From Plantago major (lineage: Eukaryota > Streptophyta > Magnoliopsida > Lamiales > Plantaginaceae), in contig CM048842.1 of the NCBI GenBank assembly GCA_026545765.1, forward strand, positions 33,362,370 to 33,426,369: 64,000 bases of DNA, in the 5' to 3' direction. A program made the position numbers and the translations under genes. This document shows, piece by piece, positions 44,529 through 55,135 of the stretch (positions are counted from its first letter, which is position 1; every line of letters starts with the position of its first letter). The notes beneath the pieces were generated by a model. That model was not told the DNA's origin and did not search any database. It saw only the letters and a program-made list of their open reading frames with translations.

Positions 44529-45347
44529 TTTGACGTTGCCAAATCCCAGAGAGGGATTTAATTCTCCTCCAGCAAATCTGATATCTGGTCCTGTGTTGCA
44601 AGCTTTGTAATCGACCAGATTTTCTTTGTCTCATGTCATGTGCATTCCGCATCCACTATCAAATAGCCATTGTGCTTTAGTCCAGGAAGCATTCTGCACA
44701 CAACAGGAAACAGGAGATTAGGTTCTCAATTTACAGTCGGAACCATCAGGACTAAACAATCTTCCAGTAGGAATCCATTTTTGAATGAATTTCCTTGGAA
44801 CATTCTTTTGTCTAATAGGAACATAAGGAGGAATTCTAATTGAATGATTATCATTATTAAGAATTATTTTCTTCCTTGGTGTGTTCCTAGGTGCTCCATT
44901 TGGTGCTTTCAGATACCTGTCAGGTTTCTGAGTTTGCTTTTCAGCAAACTTAGCTTTCCTTGCTAGATTTCTTCTAGCCCTGGCATTCAGATTTTCAGTG
45001 GCTTGATTCAACTTCCACTTCTGATAATTGCTTTGAGCAATTCTAGCCTTTAGCCATCGTTCTTGCTCCTGTTTGTATTCATGACCAAGTTGTTTCCCGA
45101 TGCCTTTATAGCCAATACCGTTTCGAGCACTTGAAGCTATCTGAGATCTTTTCTCAGCTGCTTTGCTAGTCTCTGGTTGGTCCAATTTCTTTCCAGAAAA
45201 AGTGACATGGGAGAATTTGCGGCTCTGCAATTCTACCCTTTTGAGAGACATAGCATGGGTGTTTACACTTTTTGTGTTGTGTTTCTTTTCACACGTGCCA
45301 ACAGCTTTTGTTTTTGACTTGTTTTTCCCACAAAGGTTTAGTCGCAT
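44529..45347 (-). pseudogene. Sire-A protease and basic spacer region
   Basis: WLFDSGCGMHMT near 44665 is the copia retropepsin motif (DSGC), followed by a TGA. Upstream, 45347-44718 is a long very basic frame (many Lys/Arg/Gln, for example NARARRNLARKAKFAEKQTQ), the kind of spacer Sireviruses have between the gag knuckle and protease. The protease is broken. Confidence 0.75.
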
Positions 45348-45499
45348 CGCTTTCCTTTGTCAACAATCTTCGTCTTCTGACCGATACTATAGATTGCATG
45401 GGAACCATCTTGCTGAGTACTTACAAATGTTCTTCTTTCCTCACTCTTATTCAGAGTGATAGAACAATCTGTCTGTATTCATTTGATCCTTTCTTTTCA

Positions 45500-47214
45500 A
45501 GGATCTCTTAAGTAAGATTGTACTTGAGAAGAGTGTCACTAGCTTTGGCATAAGATTGAAAAGATAATTCTTTCTTTTCGAGTTCCTTGTTCTCGTAAAG
45601 AAGATCTTCATATTTCTTTCGTAATTCAGCCATTGCTTTATGTGACTTTTAGGTCTCGGATATCGAGCTTTGAGAAATGCATTTTCAGCATCCTTTTCGA
45701 GATATCTTAACTAATTGAGAATTTTCCTTTGCAAGAGAATTCTTTTCTTCTTCAAGATTTTCGGCTCTAGCTCGAATCATTAGAAATTCTCTTTCATAGA
45801 TGTCAAGTTCTTTCCTGAGATTTTCTAGATCTTTTATTTCTTATTCATCACTTTAATAATTATAACAAGAAGTATGTGTTACCTCATCACCATAAGATGA
45901 TTTCTATGTTAGAGATGTGGACCGTCAATCTCAAAGAACTCCACATTTCATTCGTCTTGAGGCCGAAGTCGATTATATCATGAGTCACTCCACAGAATTA
46001 TGGTGATGGTAAGGTTGAGTCATCTGAATTGTCATCTTCGTAATCATCTCAACGTCTAGAGCATCCAATTGAGTTTGGATTTTCTTTCTTTCTTCGATTA
46101 ATAAAGCTTTACGGCTTCTTCAAGATTCTTCTATCTTTCTTGTCCTTAGTTTGTTGAAGGCAGGACAATCCTTCTTGAAGTGACCAGGTTTCTGAAAATA
46201 GAAATAGATATCGTTTCCAATTTCTACTTCCTCAGTACATGATGCTTTCGAAATGGGCTTGTTCAAATGAGCTTTGCATATTTTGTCTTGGTGATAGTTT
46301 GAGCCTAGATGCTTTTTCAGCTTCTCTTTGGCTTTTCTTCTCTCAATTTCTCGACTGACATATTTGCTCATTTGCTTTGCAGCAAGAGCATCCTCAGTCT
46401 CTTCCTTGCTTTTCTTCTTTTCAGAAGTTCCTTGAGCAACTAGAGTAATATTCTGCAACTTTTCAGTTGTTTGTTCTCTTTGTGTTGTCTCATAATCAAC
46501 CGTAGCAAGATGTGAGAAGAGTTACACTGGAGTGATATTTGGCATTCCTTGGTTAAAATAAAAGAATTTAGTATGCTCCCATTTGTGGTTAAGACTTCTG
46601 ACAATAGTCTTAATCTTTTCTGACTGGGAGTATCTGTTGCTTTCCCCAAGTGCTGCCATATCACTCATGAGAGTGGTAAATCTGAAATAAAGTTCTTCCA
46701 GAGTTTCAGTTGGTCCTTGTTTGAAATTTTGAAATTTCAACTTGAGAACTTCGAACTTGTTTTCTTTGATTTTTTCAGTTCCGGCACAGATTTCTTCAAT
46801 CAGTTGCCAGGCAACTTTTGCCATTTTAGCACCCCAAAATTTACACTGTATGTGCTCAGGTGTCGATCTGATGATGATATTACGAGCTTGACCATCCAGA
46901 CGATTTCTCTTGGCATCTTCCGATGTCCAGAGTTCTCTGGGCTTTGGTTCGTAAACAACTTGACTAGTAGATCTCCCACTTGTTGACGCATCAGTTTGTG
47001 AAGATCCTTATCTTTGATCTCTGTCTCTACCATTAGAAACCTCCATGAATTGTTGAAGTTGTTGAATGACTATTGGGCCATTCTTTATTACTTCGATCAT
47101 TTCGTCACTTATGGCTTCAAGGTGGAGCATCATGTTATTTTTCCATTTCTCGTAGTTCTCTGGTTTGAGAACGGGTGCATCACTCAGAGACATTCCTGCA
47201 CACTTAACACACAA
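45500..47214 (-). pseudogene. Sire-A gag (UBN2-type) with damaged zinc knuckle
   Basis: MSLSDAPVLKPENYEKWKNN (47190) begins the gag domain. 46824-46522 has KLKFQNFKQGPTETLEELYF and IKTIVRSLNHKWE, typical of copia/Sirevirus gag. 46458-46120 has a knuckle reading FYFQKPGHFKKDCPAF, in which the first two zinc-binding cysteines are replaced by aromatic residues. Frameshifts separate the pieces. A Lys/Glu-rich coiled-coil region lies before the spacer (about 45500-46100, decayed). Confidence 0.85.
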
Positions 47215-47293
47215 ATTAAATATTCCTCGAAAATGGACAAAGTTCCTTCACCTATCTGGGGATCTAGGTTCAGTGCAGAAGGCTTGTGAACCT

Positions 47294-47308
47294 CCTGCTC
47301 TGATACCA
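47294..47308 (-). promoter_or_regulatory. primer-binding site of Sire-A (initiator tRNA-Met)
   Basis: The minus strand reads TGGTATCAGAGCAGG, two bases after the 5' LTR end. This is the standard Ty1/copia site complementary to the 3' end of initiator tRNA-Met. Confidence 0.95.
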
Positions 47309-47310
47309 CT

Positions 47311-48982
47311 TGTTGGTCCAGATAACGGCAAAGTAAAAGACAAGAGGGGGGGGGGGGGGTGAATAGTCTTTTAAAACTTTTGTCCATAAAAACTATTTCT
47401 TAGATATCTGTGTAGATATCTGATACTTAGATTCAGAGCGCGGAAGACTTAAGATAGATAAGTGCAGAAACAGTTAAAGTGTGTGTGTGTGTTGCTGAAA
47501 TGTAAGTACAAAAAAGTAAATAAAACAACAAGTATAGTGGTATCTGGAGGTGGCGTAATCCTCCAACTAATCCACTTCGGTCTTCCAAAGACCTAGAATT
47601 CACTAGAATGGATAATTGAGGTCACCTTACAAAAATCCTATTCTAAGATTCCTTAAACAAATGGTTCCCAACCAAATGTTCCCCCTGAGTTGTTCCCCGG
47701 CTTTCACAGCCAAGTACTTCCTGTACTCAGAAACCTTTTTGAGCTATTCCCTAGCTTCCCAAGCTAAGTACTTCCTGTGCTCAATAACCTTGGAGTTATT
47801 CCTTAGTTTCTCAAACTAAGTACTTCCTGTAATCCACGCTAGTGATTGTGTTGGTTTTGGTTTGAGTTGTCAGATGAGCTTCTTTATTAACTTTTCAGTT
47901 AATCAGATAGCTCTGTGAATCAAGAATACTTAATACACTTTTCAATGTATGGTATCTTGTTCTTTTTACTGACCCAAGTCTTAGATAAATGTTCAAGAGA
48001 ATGAATCTCAGATACTTGATCTTTCAATTCAACTCTTTCACAGATAGCAGTGCTTGTTTAGGATCGTGACACTTAGAACTTCAAGGTTACTCAAGATCAA
48101 GAGCTTTGGTCGCATGTAAAGCTTTGAGGATAAGTAATTTGCTTGAGATAGCGAGATATGTGTTCAGTGTAAGTTCTTCAGGTTGTGTGTCTTCTCAAGC
48201 TGTCTAAGTGTTGATATTTATAGATGAATTTGAGTGCCGTTTGAATAGTATCTGTTAGGCTTAAATCAAATTCAAACTATTGATATCTCGTATATAATCT
48301 TTATGTGAGTTTGTCTTCTTCTTCAGAAGGTACCGTTGCTTTTGTTCAGACATCTCTGTCCGTGCATTTAATGCATTGTACTATACTTTTTTTGTCCTGT
48401 AGTGCCAACGGAACTATGCTTTGTATCAGAGACTTAACTTTATCATTTTTCTCTGAGTTTTAGCACGTCCTTACCTTTAACTTCAGATACCACTTTTATT
48501 GAAACAACTTTGTTTGCAATATATATTTCTTTATCAGAAATGTGGTTTAAAGCTCAAGGTATCTGAGTGTAGATATCTGTGGAAACTTTCCTTGTTTTCC
48601 AGATGAACCTCTTGACTTCTCAGATATCTCTTGTGACATGATTTGTTTAGCAATCATTCGTGTCTTCAAGAAATCTGGCCAAGGTATCTGCAAAACTATT
48701 TCAGTAATCTTGTGCAGTTTCTTCAAATCTTCAATGTCGTTGAACTTGTTCTGCTTGGATGTCTTCTTCTTGGTCTTCTCTTCATAAAATAAAAATTACA
48801 TTTTGAGACCTAACATCCTATACAAGATTAGCTAGACTATCATACTTAGTGGGTTTCTTCTTTTACAATGTTCAAGTGAACCAAGAGTACTAATCACCTT
48901 TCTGAGACTAAGATAAGTCATCATGTTGCTGATCAAAATCTAAACAGATATTTCTAACAAAATATCTAACAATTTCCTAACA
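47311..48982 (-). repeat. 5' LTR of Sire-A (1672 bp)
   Basis: The plus strand runs from TGTTGGTCCAG to CCTAACA. A C-run (14 G on the plus strand, about 47346-47359) lies near its U5 end. A minus-strand TATA (CTATAAATATC) is near 48215. It is flanked on the right by tactt and by the right piece of LTR-B. Confidence 0.93.
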
Positions 48983-50032
48983 TACTTCCCGTACTCCACG
49001 CCGTTTAAGGTGTTGGTTAAGGTAGTTTGTCAGGTGAGTAGTCTTTATAACTTTCTCAGTTATGTAAGAATACTTGATAGAACAAAAATCACTTAACACA
49101 CTTCACAATGTGTGGTGATATGTTCTTTATTGACCCAAGTCTATGTTAAATGTTCTAGAGAATGAAACTTAGATTCTTGATCTTTTGATTCAACCCCTTC
49201 ACAGATAGCAATGCTTGTTAAGGATAAGGACACTTAGAACTTTCGTGCTACTTAGAATTCAAGAGCTTAGTCGCAACTGTAAGCTAAAGAGTAAGTATGT
49301 TGAAGGCTTGTATGCTTGAATGAGTTCGTCGATGTAAGTTCTTAGCGTGTTCAGTGTGTAAGTTCAAGGTGTGTTTCAAGCATTCTAACTGTTGATATTT
49401 ATAGTTGAAAATCATGCCGTTTGAATAGTATCCGTTAGGCTTAATGAAATTCAAACTATTGATATCTGTAAATAGTACTGCAGAAGACGTTGTCTCTTTT
49501 CAGAGATTTCCTCTTTTGTTCACATGTCTCTGTCTGCGCATTTATTGCATTGTACTATTTCTGTCCTGTAGTGCCAACGGAACTATGCACGCTAACTATT
49601 GAAACATTGTTTCCCAGAAACATAGTTTTATCCAGGATATCTGAGTGTAGATATCTGTGGGCACTTTTCCTTGTTCAGAAACCTTGTGTTCTCAGATATC
49701 TTTAATTAGCAAAACTTGTTTATTAAGAAACACTTGTTTATCAAAGATATCTGGTCATAGGTATCTGATAACCTTCGTCTCAGCAATCTTGTGCAGTCTT
49801 CAAAACTTCAAAATTTGTTGAACTCTCCTGCTGGATGCCTTCTTCTTGGTCTTCTTCAAAGATAAAAACTTACATTAAGATACCTAACATCCTATATAAG
49901 ATTTGCTAGACTAACATACTTAGTGATTTTCCTCTTTTACAGTGTTCAAGTGAACCAAGAGTACTAACCACCTTTCTGAGCTAAGATAAGTCATTAGGTT
50001 GCTGATCAAAATCTAAATAGATATTCCTAACA
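48983..50032 (-). repeat. Sirevirus-type LTR-B, right piece
   Basis: It starts with the target duplication tactt and continues with cccgtactccacgccg, which aligns to position 47820 onwards of the Sire-A 5' LTR. It runs to CCTAACA at 50032 and is clearly more diverged from Sire-A than the two Sire-A LTRs are from each other. Confidence 0.85.
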
Positions 50033-50995
50033 AGATACAGACGTCTGAAGCTGGCTGTCAGAAAACATCCTCGCAGCGGCGAGAACTTACGAGAGCCTAT
50101 TTGCTGGGCGGTTTTCTGGTCGAATTCTGCTAGGATTCCACTCGTTTTTCCTCCTATAAATAGGATTCTTTCTCCATAACTTATAACATAACTTCTTCTA
50201 CCCTAGATATACATACAAAAAAAGCACAAGAACTAGGTTTTGACATTGATTGATTTTTGGAGCTTGGTTTACCTGTTGTAAGAAGCATCGATATCGAATT
50301 CCTGGTCATATTTGGTAACTCTCTATTGTTTATCTCTTTACGATTCATGTTTGCTATTCTTTATCGAATTGTATGAGCCTGCATGCGATTATCAACCTGC
50401 TTATGTTTAACATGATCAATACCTTGAAGTCTTTCATCTTTGTTTTCCTCATGAGTAGTTAAACCGCTCTGAATGCGGTAGTTATGTGATAGTTATGCGT
50501 ATTCGAATCTAGGGTTTATATTCGTTCATATAGGTTAGGCTCGTTCCAAGATTTTCGTAAAACCTATCAATCTAATTCCCTCGTTCAAAGATCTTCTAAA
50601 ATCATTTTCGGTTAAGGATTGTGGATTGACGACCCACGATTACACTCGTTCAAAAACCTTCAAATAACGATTGGTAAAGGTTGGATTGATCGATTTATGT
50701 ACACCGACCGTGTGACAAGTATGAACGATTACCCTAGAGCGAATTATCATAGCTGAATCATTACTACTGTGTTTGCTTTCTTTCTCTGATCAAAACCAGT
50801 TTATCTGTTTTCTGTTTTAATCTGTATTTTAGAAGTACAAAAAACCATATCAAACCGTTTTAAAAAATAATTGATTGCTCTCAATCGTTGTGGTAGCTTG
50901 ATTAATTCCGTAGTGAATGAGTTTGAGGTTTAGCTTTTTCTGTCTATAACAACTGCTTACTACTTGGTTTTCTAAGTAATAATTTGAGCACGTCA
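50033..50995 (+). repeat. 5' LTR of Ath3, remaining 963 bp
   Basis: It aligns with 53938-54910 nearly base for base. It has the palindrome CTCGCAGCGGCGAG (50070-50083), a good TATA box TATAAATA at 50155-50162, and ends GAGCACGTCA. The 3' LTR has a damaged TATA (TATAATTA, 54072). Confidence 0.94.
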
Positions 50996-50999
50996 AATT

Positions 51000-51017
51000 T
51001 GGCGCCGCTGCCGGGGA
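51000..51017 (+). promoter_or_regulatory. primer-binding site of Ath3 (tRNA-Asp type)
   Basis: tggcgccgctgccgggga lies four bases after the LTR end, identical to the Ath2 site. Confidence 0.88.
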
Positions 51018-51136
51018 ATTAATTTCTACCGTAGCGTTTTGAGTGTGTTTTTTTGTTTGTTTATAGTTTTTATTTGTTTAGTTAGTTTTTTGTCGGAACT
51101 ACTCGTGGTTTCCTGTCTTTGTGTGTGTAGGAACTT

Positions 51137-51850
51137 ATGAAAACCGAGAAGCCATACAAATTCCCAATCGTAAAATCAAAAACCTATGGAGAATGGCTTA
51201 TCGAGCGAGCACAGCTCCACCAAACAGAGAGGGAAGTGCTTCGCAACTTTCGACAATTTTGTGGAGAAAGATTTGACGAAGCATGGTTTCGGTTTCTAGA
51301 GCTGCAAGAAGAGTGCATATATGCTGGATTGGAGGATAAGCAATGGATAGGATGTTTTTATTGGGGATTAACCGAGAGTAGTAGAATGGTGTTAGATGAA
51401 GCTGCGAGACAACCCATATATGAGTTCGAACTTGGACAATTCTTTGAGTTTATCAATGCGCAGGTTTCTATTTATAAAGAGACGATGTTGTGGCATGAGA
51501 ACATCAAGCGTGAGAAGACAAACCGCCTTGCTGAGCTAACTTTCGAATCTGCCCCCACAGAACAAGATGAAATACATTCTACTCCATTACCTGCTTGTGA
51601 TTCGCACGTATTGGTTCCATCACATACACTGGATTGCCCAGGGAGTTTCGACCCAATTTCTCGTTTTTATTTTCCCTCTGTTTCCCATAGTTATTTTTTA
51701 GTTTTTAAATTTTCTGATTTGTTTAATTTTAGTGTGCAGGGAATCATGGAATTGTTAGAGAACTTGAGGAGAGGAGCTAAGGATGGCTCACAAAATGCTG
51801 AGGATACCGGAAAGGATGCAAGTGATTCGTTCCCGTTTGATAATGGATAG
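51137..51850 (+). CDS. Ath3 gag-like ORF, 237 residues
   Basis: The intact frame starts MKTEKPYKFPIVKSKTYGEW. It contains REVLRNFRQFCGERFDEAWF, RFLELQEECIYAGLEDKQWI and CFYWGLTESSRMVLDEAARQ, matching the second half of the Athila-type Retrotrans_gag core (F-Q...E-F-AW-RF...GL...D-A). The first half of the usual gag domain is absent. A low-complexity, Phe/Ser-rich stretch (about residues 175-205) precedes an acidic tail. The ATG follows a leader of about 120 bases after the primer site. It could assemble with a helper Gag or be a relic; the open frame in an old element hints at some constraint, which I cannot test. Confidence 0.7.
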   Translation: MKTEKPYKFPIVKSKTYGEWLIERAQLHQTEREVLRNFRQFCGERFDEAWFRFLELQEECIYAGLEDKQWIGCFYWGLTESSRMVLDEAARQPIYEFELGQFFEFINAQVSIYKETMLWHENIKREKTNRLAELTFESAPTEQDEIHSTPLPACDSHVLVPSHTLDCPGSFDPISRFYFPSVSHSYFLVFKFSDLFNFSVQGIMELLENLRRGAKDGSQNAEDTGKDASDSFPFDNG

Positions 51851-51867
51851 CAGCATTCCCAAAATGT

Positions 51868-51917
51868 CGAGCCAACGACTATAATAAAAGGCGCTTCCCG
51901 GGAGGCAACCCGGGGGT
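51868..51917 (+). other. conserved AACGACTATAA motif and CCCGGG hairpin of Ath3
   Basis: GCCAACGACTATAATAAAAGG is followed by CGCTTCCCGGGAGGCAACCC (overlapping ends), a hairpin with two CCCGGG arms around AGGCAA (about 51896-51913). The same CTAACGACTATAACAAAAG wording, without the hairpin, occurs in Ath1 at 9718-9735. Role unknown. Confidence 0.7.
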
Positions 51918-51969
51918 AAGTCTTTCTTATCAGCTTTTTATTTTTTCTTTTCTTTTCCTTCAGTTTCTT

Positions 51970-52014
51970 AAACTTGAAACTCGAGGACGAGCTAAAGTTT
52001 AGGTTTGGGGAGGG
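51970..52014 (+). other. internal hairpin and polypurine-tract-like site of Ath3
   Basis: CTCG-AGGA-CGAG (51980-51991) with an outer AAACTT/AAGTTT pairing is followed by AGGTTTGGGGAGGG (52001-52014). The pair is the same arrangement as the true hairpin and polypurine tract at 53486-53522, 1.5 kb further on. Confidence 0.75.
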
Positions 52015-53485
52015 ATTTCATGTGTTTTGTGTTCGTTTTTTATCGTTTGTGTCTTAGCTTATATTTATGTGTGTTTGTGGGAGCGGAACCTTTGTACTCA
52101 CACGAGGAAACTCGTGAAATTCTAGCCGAGACATGGAATTTCGATCTCGCGTGGTGAGATCACATTAGAGTCAAAGAGAAAAAAAATTCAAAATTTCGCC
52201 CTCACCGCGACAAGCATTTTGCTTCGCCGTGGCGAGATAAGTCGAGAGGACGGGATTTAGTTTTGTAAAATCTACTTGCCATGTAGACCCTTCCCGTAAA
52301 TCTTTTTCAGATCGTAAAACTACTTCATGACGAGCCTAGTTTTTGTTAAAATAGAGTCTTTTTGCCTACTTTCTGATTTTTGTGGTGAGTCTGAGTTGTT
52401 CTCCCAAGTCGAGCATCTATTGTGATTGTTAAATTTGCTAGCTGCTTATGATTTGCATGATATATGACTGAAAGTGGCGTGGTGGATTTAAAATCCTATA
52501 AGTCTTTTTTTCTTGTAAATAGCAAGTACGTGTAGCTCTTTGGTCCAAAAAGCCGGTGAGAAACATTTAGCCGATGAAAAAATATTGTACCGGCACCTGT
52601 GTGATTTATTCGGGAAGTGCAAACTCCCTTGTTTGCGCCTCATCATGCTCATGTGTACTCTGTGTAAGTTAAGTATGACGAACGACATGCTCTTCATGAT
52701 CTATTTTATCGAAGCCAATCCATTACAAAGAGCCGGTTTGGGGAGAAGAATTCTGCTGTGCTGATATGTTTAATTTATACTTATAATCTGTATTGCTTCC
52801 CCTGATTATTTGATATGTCTCGGAGTGTATCTGTGGTGCTCGTCATCACCATAGTGGTGTTGGTCGTGTTTCAAATACTACCTATACACCGGCGTGGTCC
52901 TAAAAAGCCATATGACCGTGAGGGTTGATGGCACGTATACCAAACTAATACGCACAAAAGTGCGGACTTCGGTAAAACATACACTACCAAAAAAGTGAGA
53001 CTAAAAGAGTCCATTGTGGCCAATTGAGTGGCATATAATTCATAGTATGCAAGAATGTGGTGATATGGAAGTTGGTTTGTATGTTTTGGCAAGCTGCTAT
53101 GTGCAATAAAAAAGTCCCTTCTGATTTAATTGATTGAGTACATTGCATGAGTTATTTGAGGCACTTTTGTGACGAAAGTCACCTTCCTTTCATTTGATAT
53201 TTCTTGAGTGATTAACCCACTGGACACTTCCAGAGTGTGAGAGAGAGAGTTGCATAGGATCCTCTTGTGAGGGATTAGCGAGTTAGACTTAAGTGCTATT
53301 TACTTGAGAAACTTTCTTGTTTGATTTTCTGTGCACTATTCTGCCAAGGTTAGTTGAGTGCAAAACCTTTGCATCTTGTGAATTTAATGTTTACAATGGT
53401 AGATTCGGTCACTTGGGAGTTCAACTCTTTTATGTGCTTCTTGTTTGTTTTTGTTTCGAGTCTAGTTCTTGTGTAGGTTGTTTGC
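52015..53485 (+). other. Ath3 3' non-coding region
   Basis: No supported gene. Conserved blocks: GTATGACGAACGACAT (52673), a second polypurine-tract-like GGTTTGGGGAGAAG (52735), AATACTACCTATACACC with GTGAGGGTTGATGGC (52875-52932), and the stem-loop CGCAC-AAAA-GTGCG (52951-52964). A palindrome-like TTCGCCGTGGCGAG lies at 52221-52234. Confidence 0.7.
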
Positions 53486-53522
53486 TTGCTCGAGGACGAG
53501 CAAAGGTTCGGTTTGGGGAGTT
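53486..53522 (+). promoter_or_regulatory. hairpin and polypurine tract of Ath3
   Basis: TTGCTCG-AGGA-CGAGCAA (53486-53503) forms a perfect 7-bp stem. GGTTTGGGGAGTT follows (53510-53522) and abuts the 3' LTR. The 30 bases before the LTR are almost identical to those of Ath1. Confidence 0.88.
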
Positions 53523-54910
53523 TGATGAGACGATAATTTAGAGTCTCATTTGGTCCTTTTAAGCGGTCTTTGTTAGTCTTTGTTATGGTTTTATAGTGTC
53601 TTTGTGCGTTTTTATGCTTTGGGGCTTTGTTTGTGTTTTGTAGGATTTTTGTGTCCCGAAGGTGAAAATCGGAGTGGAAACTTTGGTTCTATATCATTGA
53701 ATGTAGAGTATCTGTGTGAAAACGGAAGTGGATTCGGAGTTCGGACGAAGATTTGAGAGCCGTTTTAGTGAAGCTTGCAGAAGTGAAGTTTTACGGAGCA
53801 GTCTAGCCATTTTGGCCATAACTCTCTTATATGATGTTTGATTGATTGGATCGCAGTGGCCATGGAAAGATAATTCAAAGGGCTACAACTTTTGTTCCAT
53901 AAGCATAGCTAAATTTCTCCTGTAGAAAAAGATACAGACGTCTGAGCTGGTTGGCAGAAAACATCCTCGCAGCGGCAAGGATTTTCCTCGCAGCGGCGAG
54001 AACTTACGAGAGCCTATTTGCTGGGCGGTTTTCTGGTCGAATTCTGCTAGGATTCCACTCGTTTTTTCTCCTATAATTAGGATTCTTTCACCATAACTTA
54101 GAACATAACTTCTTCTACCCTAGATATACATAGGAAAAAGCTCAATAACTTGGTTTTGACATTGATTGATTTTTGGAGCTTGGTTTACCTCTTGTAAGAA
54201 GCATTGATATCGAATTCCTGGTCATATTTGGTAACTCTCTATTGTTTATCTCTTTACGATTCGTGTTTGCTATTCTTTATCGAATTGTATGAGCTTGCAT
54301 GCGATTATCAACCTGTTTATGTTTAACATGATCAATACCTTGAAGTCTTTCATCTTTGCTTCCCTCATGAGTAGTTAAACCGCTCTGAATGCGGTAGTTA
54401 TGTGATAGTTATGCGTATTCGAATCAAGGGTTTATATTCGTTCATATAGGTTAGGCTCGTTCAAAGATTTTCATAAAACCTATCAATCCAATTCCCTCGT
54501 TCAAAGATCTTCTAAAATCATTTTCGGTTAAGGATTGTGGATTGACGCCCACGATTACACTCGTTCAAAAACCTTCAAATAACGATTGGTAAAGGTTGGA
54601 TTAATCGATTTATGTACACCGACCGTGTGACAAGTATGAACGATTACCCTAGAGCGAATTAGCATGGCTGAATCAAAACTGCCGTGTTCGCTTTCTTTCT
54701 CTGATCAAAACCAGTTTATCTGTTTTCTGTTTTAATCTGTGTTTTAGAAGTACAAAAAACCATATCAATCCGTTTTCAAAAATAATTCATTGCTCTCAAT
54801 CGTTGTGGTATCTTGATTAATTCCTTAGCGAACGACTCTGTGGTTTAGCTTTGTCTGTCTATAAAAACTGCTTACTACTTGGTTTTCTAAGTAATAATTT
54901 GAGCACATCA
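53523..54910 (+). repeat. 3' LTR of Ath3 (1388 bp)
   Basis: It starts TGATGAGACG, ends GAGCACATCA, and is followed by the target duplication gttag. It carries two palindrome copies (53966-53979 and 53987-54000) where the 5' LTR has one. Confidence 0.95.
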
Positions 54911-55135
54911 GTTAGCCACTATATGTGAGTGGTATGTTAACTTGGGTGATATGTTAGTCACCACTGTGTTAGTATATTTTAGGACAATGTGAGTGGTATG
55001 TTAGCCACTATATGTGATTGGTATGTTAGCCGCTGAACTTGGGTGATATGTTAGTGACCACTGTGTTAGTAAATTTTAGGACAATGTGAGTGGTATGTTA
55101 GCCGCTAAACTTGGGTGATATGTTAGTCACCATTG
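54911..55135 (+). repeat. 97-bp tandem array in the CACTA intron, right part
   Basis: AGGACAATGTGAGTGGTATG recurs at 54981 and 55078, a 97-bp period, with shorter internal repeats (GTATGTTAGCC, GGTGATATGTTAG). It continues the array interrupted at 31521. Confidence 0.9.

Larger units (their letters stand above)
32462..48982 (-). mobile_element. Sirevirus-like Ty1/copia retrotransposon (Sire-A) with a long 3' gene
   Basis: Read on the minus strand: 5' LTR (48982-47311), primer site TGGTATCAGAGCAGG, gag, protease, integrase, RT-RNase H, a 7-kb region with an extra spliced gene, the polypurine tract AAAAAGGGGGAAATT, and a 3' LTR (33555-32462) with an internal deletion. tactt flanks both ends (32457-32461, 48983-48987). 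The 'GATCAAAAAGGGGG' tract and YVDDIIFGS in RT are Sirevirus marks. Retained LTR parts are almost identical, so the insertion is young, yet the genes carry many lesions. Confidence 0.92.
31522..54910 (+). mobile_element. Athila-like gag-only LTR retrotransposon (Ath3), split by Sirevirus insertions
   Basis: Target duplications gttag at 31517-31521 and 54911-54915 delimit the element. The 5' LTR is in two pieces (31522-31941 and 50033-50995) around Sirevirus sequences; the 3' LTR is 53523-54910. The interior (50996-53522, 2.5 kb) has a primer site, one gag-like ORF, conserved hairpins and the polypurine tract, and no pol. Termini are TGATGAGACG and GAGCACATCA. It was therefore a non-autonomous element of about 5.3 kb. 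Confidence 0.93.
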
